From Bactrocera neohumeralis (taxonomy: Eukaryota > Arthropoda > Insecta > Diptera > Tephritidae), in contig NC_065919.1 in NCBI RefSeq assembly GCF_024586455.1, positions 41,640,839 through 41,704,838 of the forward strand: DNA of 64,000 bases, given 5' to 3'. Positions 48,612 through 58,135 of this stretch are shown piece after piece. Under the pieces are notes generated by a model, which saw only the letters and a list, made by a program, of their open reading frames with translations, searched no databases and had not been told where the DNA came from. The translations under genes and the position numbers were made by a program. Positions within the stretch are counted from its first letter, which is position 1, and each line of letters begins with the position of its first letter.

Positions 48612-50492
48612 AGTAAGGTCACTATCAGCTGATGTTATGTAAACAAAGGCACAGGTGAGAGGTTCCACTGTAGAAACGTCAAGTGTAGTATGGAAAAGTC
48701 GTCCCAAAAATATTGGTTATACATATATAAAAGTTTAATATATTTTCAAAAGAAAATCGTTTTATTTTAATATAGTATATTCTAAAAGATGAGAACAATA
48801 TGAGCAAATACATGAAAAATTAAGTTTTTTATTTATGCCTCTTTTTAACTGCGGTAAGTTAATAAATGTTCACCACAGAAAAATGTTACGAACAAATAAG
48901 CAACCATGCCGAATAGTGGGGTCCTGATTATGCTCATTCACAGCCATATTTACATTTTTGCCATCGTAACGAAGGTTTTTGCAAGACAATTTATTTGAGT
49001 TTATTTCATGGTTAAATGCTTTACGATGGTTTATTTAGTTATTTGAATCTGGAAGAAGTGTTTACAAATTTTCCTTGGGACGATAAACAACAGATCGGCT
49101 GATATTTAATCCCAATAAAAGTACGAAATAACTAAACATGGCCTCGTTAATATTGCTGCGTAATGGGTCAGGCGCTGTTCCAACTTTATGATTTAAGAGA
49201 TGAAAAAGCGATACACGATGCTGTGAAGTACTCAAATGTAGTTATCAAATTAGTTGGTCGTGAATTCGAGAAAAAATTTTAAACTCAATGACGTGCTCGT
49301 GGAAGGTGCACGTCGCATTGCTAGGTAAGCTAAAAATTAAACTTTATTTCAAAAGATTTACCAAGGATTTTTTAATTTTTTTATAGGATCAGCAAATGAG
49401 CTGGTGTAGAACGCTAGTCCCAAACCAATGAGCTTTGTGCTTGAGGGTGGAAGCAACTTTTTGAAGAGCAAATACTACGGTGAGCACATTCGGATGTTGC
49501 ACAAGCTATTGCCAATTGCGCTAAGGATCGCGATACTGCTGGTCAGGTTTATCAAGCTGTTGGGTAGGTTTTGAGCAATTTGGAATTTACATAATGCTAA
49601 ACACTCAACACCCACCTTGCAGATCAAAGCGTTACCAGTTGAGCGAATTAATTGACTGGTTTCATCGTGTTATGAGCAAAAATGAAAAATGGTGGGGATA
49701 CCGTCGTTAAGACATGCATTGCGATCCTACCTTCCTATTGAAAGCCAAGTTTACTGAGCTTATCTGTCCTTGACAAGTTATTGGTCGTTTGGATGTACAA
49801 TTGACCTCCATGGAAGAGCAAGTACCATGGAAATTGCGACCATATCGTGCTGCGCAATATTATGATGCCAAACTGGGAGAGTGGGAGGAACCAGCTCCAC
49901 CAAAAATCGATAGCAGAACTACGTATGTTTGCATAAAACTACTGTAATGGCAACAACGCTAACAACAACAACCAAGCAAATATTAAACAACACTCATCAA
50001 ATGAAAGTTGGTGGTGGCCAAGCAGCGATTTAAAAAGAAATATTTGCATCTACGCGAATTACAATTCGTCTTTACATCTAGTGAATTATGAATATTTGTA
50101 TATAACTTAACGCAGTTATTTGTTCTTATTATTGCAATTAGTTTTACTTTGTGAACAGCAAAACTGGCGAACCCTTTTTCTACCGATTTTATAATTATAA
50201 TCCCAAATAAAAAGTAAATTGTAACTAAATGTTTTATTTCAGTAGATTTTATTTATTGTTCATTTTTTTACATATTTTTGTGCATATGTTGCATTTTCCA
50301 CACCACCATGAGGTATGCAACTAGGCGCGTTACCGATTTTTTAGGGTGTTCGGTTCCCCCGGAGGCATATTTGCAACCATATAACTTAAAACTACGTAAC
50401 AAATAGTTTAAATTTAAATTAAAAATAACAAAAACAATTCATTTTGAAAATAAAGTGAAAGTAACAAAAACAATTCAATTGGTCCTATGACT
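48612..50492 (+). repeat. NDUFA9-containing block, copy c (most complete)
   Basis: Runs from TAAGGTCACTATCAGCTGAT at the P terminal repeat to the R4 repeat. It includes AAATATTGGTTATAC, the ATG-bearing divergent segment on the minus strand at about 48948 (MAVNEHNQDPTIRHG), the NDUFA9 start region and exons, and an AT-rich 3' flank with GTTTTGGTGTGG-like and CCCGGAGGCATATTTGCA motifs. It lacks the CCAAGATGGCCGACTTTT segment kept by a and b. Confidence 0.7.
49138..49965 (+). pseudogene. NDUFA9: NDUFA9 (ND-39) pseudogene, copy c
   Basis: ATG at 49138 reads MASLILLRNG, then by deletion GQALFQLYDLRDEKAIHDAV, KYSNVVIKLVGREFEKK, a shift, LNDVLVEGARRIAR, and a GTAAGC donor at 49325. Exon 2 (about 49387-49561) reads ISK, a stop, AGVER, then VLEGGSNFLKSKYYGE, then shifted VAQAIANCAKDRDTAGQVYQ. 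Exon 3 (from 49622) reads KRYQLSELIDWFHRVMSKNE, DPTFLLKAKFTELICP, VQLTSMEEQVPWKLRPYRAA and QYYDAKLGEWEEPAPPK. The first intron's TATAG acceptor and the second's TTGCAG are kept. Relative to my recollection of insect ND-39 the dinucleotide-binding N-terminus and a middle segment are missing. Confidence 0.75.
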
Positions 50493-51392
50493 AAACAAGT
50501 AAGGAATGGCTAAGTTCGGGTGTCACCGAACATTTTATATTCTCGCATAATAAAGTGATAATCGAGATTTCATTATCCGTCATTTACATATTTTCTTATT
50601 TTGCTGTAAAATTAATTAGATTAGTAGTTCCTGAGATATAGTTTTTGGTCTATAAGTGGGCGAGGCCACGCCCATTTTCAATTTTTAAAAAAAGCTTGGG
50701 TGCAGCTTCCTTCTGTCATTTCTTCCGTAAAATTTAGTGTTTCTGACGTTTTTTGTAAATCGGTTAACGCACTTTTAGTGATTTTCAACATAACCTTTGT
50801 ATGGGAGGTGGGCTTGGTTATTATCCGATTTCTTCCATTTTTGAACTGTATATGGAAATGCCTAAAGGAAACGACTCTATAGAGTTTGGTTGACATAGCT
50901 ATAGCAGTTTCTGAGATATGTACAAAAAGCTTAGTAGGGGCGGGGCCACGCCCACTTTTCAAAAAAAAAAATTACGTCCAAATATGCCCCTCCCTAATGC
51001 GATCCTTTGTGCCAAATTTCACTTTAATATCTTTATTTATGGCTTAGTTATGACACTTTATAGGTTTTCGGTTTTCGCCATTTTGTGGGCGTGGCAGTGG
51101 GTCGATTTGGCTCATCTTCGAACTTTAACCTTCTTATGGAGCCAAGGAATACGTGTACCAAGTTTCATCATGATATCTCAATTTTTACTCAAGTTACAGC
51201 TTGCACGGACGGACGGACAGACGGACGGACGGACAGACAGACATCCGGATTTCAACTCTACTCGTCGCCCTGATCACTTTGGTATATATAACCCTATATC
51301 TGACTCTTTTAGTTCTAGGACTTACAAACAACCGTTATGTGAACAAAACTATAATACTCTCCTTAGCAACTTTGTTGCAAGAGTATAAAAAT
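50493..51392 (-). repeat. R family repeat, copy R4 (internal deletion)
   Basis: Reverse copy lacking about 170 bp between the GTCATTTACATATTTTC segment and GTAGTTCCTGAGATATAG. It lies at the outer edge of block c as R1 lies at the edge of block a. Confidence 0.85.
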
Positions 51393-51410
51393 AGAGGAAA
51401 TATGTTGCGT

Positions 51411-52289
51411 TTCCGTCCGTCTGTCCGTCCGTCCGTCCGTGCAAGCTGTAACTTGAGTAAAAACTGAGATATCATGATGAAACTTGGTACACGTATTCCT
51501 TGGCTCCATAAGAAGGTTAAGTTCGAAATGGGCAAAAAATCGGCTCTGCCACGAGTCTATAAATGTTTAAGCCATAAATAAAGATATTAAAGTGAAAATT
51601 GGCAGAAAGGATCGCATTAGGGAGGGGCATATTTGGACATAATTTTTTTGGAAAAGTGGGAGTGGCCCCGCCACCTACCAAGTTTTTTGTACAAATCTCG
51701 GAAATTACTATAGCTGTGTCAACCAAACTCTATAGAGTCGTTTCCTTCAGGTATTTCCATATACAGTTCAAAAATGGAAGAAATCGGATAATAACCACGC
51801 CCACCTCCCATACAAAGGTTATGTTGAAAATCACTAAAAGTGCGTTAACCGATTAACAAAAAACGTCAGAAACACTAAATTTTACGGAAGAAATTGCAGA
51901 AAAGCTGCACCCAGTTTCTTTTTAAAAATTGAAAATGGGCGTGGCCTCGCAAAATATAGAGTTTTAAAAACTATATCTCAGGAACTACTAGAGCGATTTC
52001 AATGAAATTCGGTATATAATATTTTCTTAACACCCTGATGACATGTACGAAATATGGGTGAAATCGGTTCACAACCACGCCTTCTTCCAATTTAACGCTA
52101 TTTTGAATTCCATCTGATGCCTTTTCTTTATATATGTACATTAGGAACCAATGATGATAGCGGAATAAAACTTTACAAAAATACGGTATTTGAAAAATAT
52201 GTAAATGACGTATAATGAAATCTCGATTATCACTTTATCATGCGAGAGTATAAAATGTTCAGTGGAACTTAGACCTTCCTTACTTGTTT
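51411..52289 (+). repeat. R family repeat, copy R5 (5' truncated)
   Basis: Starts inside the (CCGT)n tract and lacks the first ~150 bp, including the 5' hairpin. It is head-to-head with R4 with only about 18 bp between, and its 3' hairpin is eroded (GTTCAGTGGAAC). It abuts truncated P lineage 3. Confidence 0.8.
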
Positions 52290-53752
52290 CGAGGAAGTTT
52301 ATAAAGTCTGCATGTGGTTTGTCCAGACTACAGTCGTTATATTCTTTTTCCATAGAAAAAAGAAAAGGAGAATCAGTTTCTTTTTCGAAATGAGGAATCG
52401 GACTCAAACAACTATGAGGTTTTAAAAACTTTGAATACATATAGCCGCAAAAATAAACAAATGAATTTTGTTTCAAGAAAAAACTTTCACTTAAATCAGT
52501 TTCCGCGATTTCAATATTTTGAAGTGGTTCTAAGGGTGGTCTTGGCAAACTTTGCCTAGAAATATCATTAATCAAAACGTCGTTGCAGACGCTTTGAACT
52601 CAAAGCTTAATTTGTTCCGTACTACTGAAAAAAAGATCATTAAATTTTCGTAGGGCTCCAAGCCTACTACTATTAAATATATTAAAAATGTTATCAAAAA
52701 AAAAAAAATATACGGCGTATTAAGGAAAGTTTGAGACTTAGATATATTCAATTTCCCGGAGCTATATAATGCGAAACTTGCACTAGCAACCGTGTTGCTG
52801 AAAACCTGTGTAGCTAAATGCACACTCATTTTTTCAAAAGTTGATAGCCTAAGATGAACCGAAGTTATCTTATACTTTGTTGAGCGTCTTGCTCATGGAA
52901 GTGAATTATATCACTCCATTTCACAAGACGTCCATTGAAACTAACTACGTTCTTGCTATTTGCAAACAATTTCGCGCACTTTTTATAAGATGCGGAGAAT
53001 CGTAAAAAAATACGATTTCTTCTCCATTCACTATAAAAAATGGCCTATCTTCTGTCACTCGTACAACCCGGGCAAAATGCACAAAATTTGATCTTTGGTC
53101 ACACACAAAATGGCAGGGGTGAAGACCTATCGCCTGAAGTTGTGTCACAACTTCGAATACGTACCGTTTTAAAACATCTCCTTTGCATGATTTATGCACA
53201 AAAAAATAAGCAAGTGGTTGAAACCAAGGCTTCCCACCTATGCCTTGAACCATAAGCGTTAAAATACTTGAAGCAATTCTGGAGGTACGATTTTCATCAC
53301 CATAATCCTCCAGACCTACAATTAAATCCCTATACCTATCATACTACAAATGGGTCTTCAAAGACATTTCATCGCAGCAAATTGACACGTATTTCTAGTC
53401 ACTAGTAAAGCCACGGTAGTGAAGGGACACCTTCTCATGTACTTCATTTGAACACGAAGTACAGTCTCCTACCTCGTCACTGAAAGTGGTGGAAATAGAC
53501 TCTATAGGACTTAAAGTATTTACTTTGTCCTGTTCGTCAGGTTCGCTAAAACTACCTTTAACTAAACTACCACAGTCCGAAACTATCGCCACTGTTGGCA
53601 TTAACAAATTTTTATCGGGGACTGCCCCTTTCAATAGTCTTAACCTATTTTGGTGGTGGAGCGAGAAATGCCTATCGCAGGCATACGAATTTTTATTAGT
53701 TAAATCGGATACACCAAGAAGGTGCATCCATTTCCTCCGCCTAAAAAGCAAA

Positions 53753-54418
53753 AATAATAATAATATATTGTTAGTATATTATTATAAAGTAATAAACTAA
53801 TAATTAAAGATATGTATTTAAATATATGTAAGTGTAAAACAATTATTTGTATATAATTTGTAAATACCAAGCTAGGCTGTACAAAAAATTAAGCAGCGCA
53901 AAAGTAATTTTGGCTTAAAAATTATGAAATCAAATAAACATAGTTACAATAATTAATTAATATTTGACCACAGCAGTTTTATATTATATTTATTACTCAT
54001 AGTGTGTATTATATATTATTTGTGCTTCCAATTGAAATTTTTATTATCAAGGGGCACATCTGCGTGAAATTTTGAATAAATTAATTTTTGGTTTTCTCGT
54101 ATTTTGATTACTTAAACTTTTGAAGTTAAAATAATTTTTTTTTTTAATTTTCATATACTATAATTAAATAAAAAATATATTCAAAAATTAATTATGAAAT
54201 CGCAAAATAGGATTTCACTAAAATTAGCATAGGAAATACATAATTAATAAATTATCGTAAACTCTGCGAAATAAGCAATAACTTTTTGTTTAATTCTAAA
54301 TTAGATGGTGTAGATATGTATGGTAACGTCCAAAACGCAGCACGAAATAATGTAAAAATTTGCAAAATTATTTTTTTAACTCCGTCGATTGTGCAATACC
54401 ATTTGGTGATTACATATA
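53753..54418 (-). other. P lineage-3 intron, proximal part
   Basis: AT-rich intronic sequence between exon 2 and the Tc1 insertion. No gene seen. Confidence 0.6.
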
Positions 54419-55992
54419 CAGTGCTGTGCATACGCTAAGCAACTCATCCCAACTTTCACAAAATTGTCAAATAAACAGTCATCAGGTAAACGTTATAATA
54501 TTTATTGATAGCTTAGGTGAAAACAAAAAGAATACGTAACAACAAAACTTGTACTTTATTATTTTACTGTTAAATAAAAACAAAATCAATCCAATAATAA
54601 GCTATGCATAATCTAACCATTTTTTTAATATTTTTGCTATAAGAACCGTTATTTTATAACGGCAGCAAATTTTTTGGGCATTGAAGCAATTAAATTTCTC
54701 AATGTATTTTTTCGATGGTTGTCCATTCTTTTTTAAATCCTTTGAACAAGTTGTCCTTGCTTGCAAATCGACTTGATCCCAAGCGTCGTTTGACAATTGC
54801 AAACAAATTATCGATAGAATTCAAGTCGGGTGATTGTGCCGGCCAATCAAGGACTTGAATCCTTTTCGTCTTAAACCAGTCTTTGACCAACTTCGATGTG
54901 TGTTTCGGATCTGCTGAAACACCCAACGAAGTGGCATATGCGGTCCATTTTGTGCACTATTTTGTGTACAGGGCCAAGCCGATTTCCCGAGAAGCATGTC
55001 CACACCATGACATTTCCTCCACCATGCTTGACAGTCTTGTTACGGTAACGTCGATGTAGTCGATCACCTTTCTGGGGCCTTACTGTACACATGCTGTCTG
55101 AATTGAAAAGGTTGACTTTGACCTCATCGCTAAAAAGAACACTATTCTACTTTTCAACCGTCCAATCAATGTACTTCTTTGCGAATTCAAGACTAAAAAA
55201 TACAAAAAGAATATTGTTGTTGTTGAAGATGTTACTTAAAAATAACATACCGTTTTTTCATGTGATTTATCATCAGCATTGGCTTTTTAATGGCCTGATA
55301 ACTTTTTAAACCAAGTTTAATTGCATGTCTTCGTATGGTACTTGAATCGACATTCAAAAAAAGAGTTTATTTTATTTCTTTCGAAGATATGAATGGGTTT
55401 TTCTTAATTAACCTTTTAATATTAATGTCATCACGATAAGACATTTTTCGTGGTGGCGCACCTGTGTTTAGTGTTGTAAGACTACCTGTTGTTTTAAATT
55501 TATTAATCCATCTTGAAACCATGGATTTATTAATATTTAATGACTTCGCTATAAGAGCTTGACCTTTTCCAGCCTGGTACAATGAAATAACGGAAGATTT
55601 GAATCTGTTATCGTACTGAACACGCTGCATATTCAAACTTAATAATTTTAACTCAATTGAACCCTCGAGACGGCTAAACTGCACTGATCTTCTTAATGTG
55701 CGAAGCAAACAGCTCAAAAGCATTGGAAAAGAACCGTTATCTAGTGTTAAAAGAGAATATTCAAGTTCATTATAGTATAGTTGCTTAGATTATGCACAGC
55801 TTATTATGAGATTGATTTTGTTTTTTATTTAACAGTAAAAGAATAAAGTACAAGTTGTTGTTACGTATTCTTTTTGTTTTCACCTAAGCTATCAATAAAT
55901 ATTATAACGTTTACCTGATGACTGTTTATTTGAGAGTAATTTGACAATTCTTTGAAAGTTGGGATGAGTTGATTAGCGTATGCACAGCACTG
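54419..55992 (-). mobile_element. Tc1-like element with ~200-bp inverted repeats
   Basis: TA at 54417-54418 and 55993-55994. Ends CAGTGCTGTGCATACGCTAA and complement. Inverted homology continues through TAAACAGTCATCAGGTAAACG, TATTTATTGATAGCTTAGGT and AATACGTAACAACAA to the AAAACAAAATCAAT segment, about 200 bp each side. Length 1574 bp. It lies within the P lineage-3 THAP intron. Confidence 0.9.
54602..55631 (-). pseudogene. Tc1-family transposase, several breaks
   Basis: A likely start is the Met at 55629: MQRVQYDNRFKSSVISLYQA, GKGQALIAKSLNINKSMVSR (HTH), TGAPPRKMSYRDDINIKRLI; a break at 55367. A degraded stretch follows with an IVFFLAMRSKSTF remnant near 55130 (the SDEVKVNLF first-Asp region in another frame), then GDRLHRRYRNKTVKHGGGNV, MVWTCFSGNRLGPV, DPKHTSKLVKDWFKTKRI (second Asp just after a shift) and WPAQSPDLNSIDNLFAIVKR, where the expected Glu (NPIENLW) is Asp. 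Four or more breaks and the altered Glu indicate inactivity. Confidence 0.75.
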
Positions 55993-56105
55993 TATAAATA
56001 AGAAAATAAAATTAAATATTCTACTTACGTGGGCATTTCTCGCTCCCCAGGAAATTTGTGCAGCCGTAACGAGCCTTCACACCCTAACACACATTTGCGA
56101 GGCAT

Positions 56106-57035
56106 TTTCCTTTTGTAAAAAAGTTTCAATTAGTAATTGGCTATAATTTAACTTACAGTATACTAACCTGTCGATCGATCTGAACGGGAACGGGATAGGA
56201 TTGATCTGTGAAAATAATAATAAAGTAATAATTATATTCAAAACTTAAATAACTTACTTTTAAAATGACCGTCCGTCAGTTTGCATATTTTCAAATAGAA
56301 TGCCAGTATCGCTATTGAGCATGGCAATTTGTGTCGCGTAAGCTAATTTAAACTCCTTTTTACTACTAGATAGATATTGCAAATTCAAAAAATAATTATT
56401 TTAAGAATCATTTTTATTATAAAAACTTAGCTTGGAATTAAAAATTAATATGGTAAATTTATTAGGATGGTCAAACACTCCATTTGGGAACGAGTAGAAT
56501 TCCTGATCGCCGGCGTATAGCTAAATTCTGACATATAAAACGTGTATGTAGTTTGTGATTACAAAAATTTATACTTAAAATATAGGAAACATGACTATTA
56601 TAATTTTCTCTTGATTTATCTTACAATAAAATATTGTGTTTTACTGTTCAGACGAATTATTATAGATAGTATGTAATATCAAACTTTTCTACAATAGTTA
56701 TCTCTTATGGTCCACTCATTATAAAATATAATTTCCAATTTGTCCATGAATAAGTTAACTAAAACGCTTAAAAATATATAGCATATTTATCTGTATCATG
56801 AAGGTATAATTAAATTTTTTGATAACAGCTATAAACATTACTCTATAACAAAAATAAAGTACTATAAATTTATAATTTAATATTATAGCATTTTCGCTTT
56901 CTGCATCTCGTTTTGACCTCTCGCCACCCTTATTCACCAGAGGTGGCCATGATGTTTTATTGTGAACGTACACTTGAGGGGTAGGTTAAGGACTGTGAAT
57001 GGCTCTTTTTTCCATGGTGAATGGGACTTTCCCTA
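56106..57035. other. P lineage-3 upstream region
   Basis: AT-rich. Minus-strand candidate splice signals frame a short segment: TTTTCACAG before ATCAATCCTATCCCGTTCCC and a GTTAGT donor (56169-56210). A GTAAGT donor lies near 56255 after a segment with CGGACGGTCATTTTAAAA. These may be 5' UTR exons of lineage 3. No TIR recognised. Confidence 0.35.
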
Positions 57036-57370
57036 CTCCTCTATACCATGGTCTCCACTCATGTTTGACAAGCATGAGCTCATTTGCCATGAATATTTCA
57101 AGCAGAGAGGACACAGAAAAATGAAGCGAATTGAAATTGAATTGACACAGAAAAATGAAGTGAATTGAAATAAGTCTGAAATTTTAAAATAAATAAAATA
57201 AAATAAATAATGTAAAATCAAATAAAATATAATAAAATTAAATAAATACAATAAAATAAATGAAGTATTTGATCGTCTCCAGGGCACTTTATAAGTTCTG
57301 TTAGCCGTCCAATCGAACATCATACAGAATTAAATTTGCACCTTCTCTATGTCTTTACATTCTCTGGCTG
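57036..57370. repeat. Degenerate P-terminal and X-like fragments
   Basis: CTACTCCTCTATACCATGGT (57037) resembles the lineage-1 terminal repeat. TTTGATCGTCTCCAGGGCAC (57271) matches the 3' module end at 21455. TTCTGTTAGCCGTCCAATCG through TGCACCTTCTCTAT (57296-57350) matches the start of repeat X at 4178-4240. Confidence 0.5.
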
Positions 57371-58135
57371 TAGTATTAAAGCATGCCTCAGAGCATAATT
57401 TTCATTGAATGCTCAGCTCTGTTCGCTCAGCACTTTTAAAATTTCTCCTTCTCAGCCAAAATTGGTGAAATTCATTAATAGGATTTTGTTAGCTCTTGAC
57501 AGTTCACACGCTAGTCCGCAATTGAACCTTCTCTATATTAAACGTTCTTTGGCTTACGTTGTTTAGAATTTTCATTTTTGAAACAAAATAACATATGATC
57601 AATCTAAATTTGTATAAAAATTAAAAATTTGAATATTCATACTTTTTTTTTAATTTAAATAAAAACAGTTGCAAGTTTTTCATATTTCATGTTATTTTTA
57701 TTATTAATATGTACGTATGTATGTACTTAAGTACGTGAAAAAATTTTAAAATTTCAAGCTAAAAAATGAGGATAATGTTTAATCATTATTTATTAAACAA
57801 TTAATTATTCAAAAGGTGTATTATCATAAAAGTAATGACAGTCTGCTGGAATCAAAGCTTTTAGGTCCTGCAGATATTGCCATTTCTTCTTGGTTATCGT
57901 TAACCTTTGCGGGTGCAAAAGATTATGCTGCTGAATTTAAAAATTTCTGGCAGTTCTTTATAGAAGAAGCTGATACTTGTCCTTAAAACCGGTTTTGTAA
58001 TATATGGATACCATTGTATCATATCCCAAAGCGCGAATCATATTTACTATAGGATCTCCAACTTTATTACCTGAGAGAAAAAAAAATATAAAATAAAATA
58101 ATTTACTTATTTTTAATACCTTTATATATTTGAAA
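57371..58135. other. Unassigned region
   Basis: AT-rich. A short open plus-strand segment at 57840-57986 reads SLLESKLLGPADIAIS, LSLTFAGAKDYAAEFKNFWQ, ending CP and a stop. I do not recognise it. A CTCTCAG acceptor-like motif opens a minus-strand segment (GNKVGDPIVNMIRALGYDTM) overlapping it. Evidence for either is weak. Confidence 0.3.

Larger units (their letters stand above)
52290..56105 (-). pseudogene. P-element gene, lineage 3 (THAP9-like layout)
   Basis: Exon 1 (56105-56029) reads MPRKCVLGCEGSLRLHKFPG, EREMPT and a GTAAGT donor. Exon 2 starts at 53740 after TTTTTAG and completes the THAP finger: RRKWMHLLGVSDL and YACDRHFSLHHQNR. A low-complexity acidic region follows to 53395. Then, with stops, come ICCDEMSLKTHL (catalytic Asp), DLIVGLEDYGDE, KPWFQPLAYFFVHKSCKGDV, LHPCHFVCDQRSNFVHFARV (second Asp), VFFYDSPHLIKSARNCL, FEKMSVHLATQVFSNTVA, and, after a deletion, QNSFVYFCGYMYSKFLKPHS and DCSLDKPHADFINFLE, where R5 cuts it off. 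The intron (53741-56028) hosts a Tc1 element. The late acidic cluster is deleted. Confidence 0.8.

Noticed and set aside
49138..49965. Working NDUFA9 gene or retrocopy
   Set aside because: Stops, shifts and missing exons rule out function. Retained introns rule out a retrocopy, and NDUFA9 is nuclear-encoded, so it is not a mitochondrial insertion.
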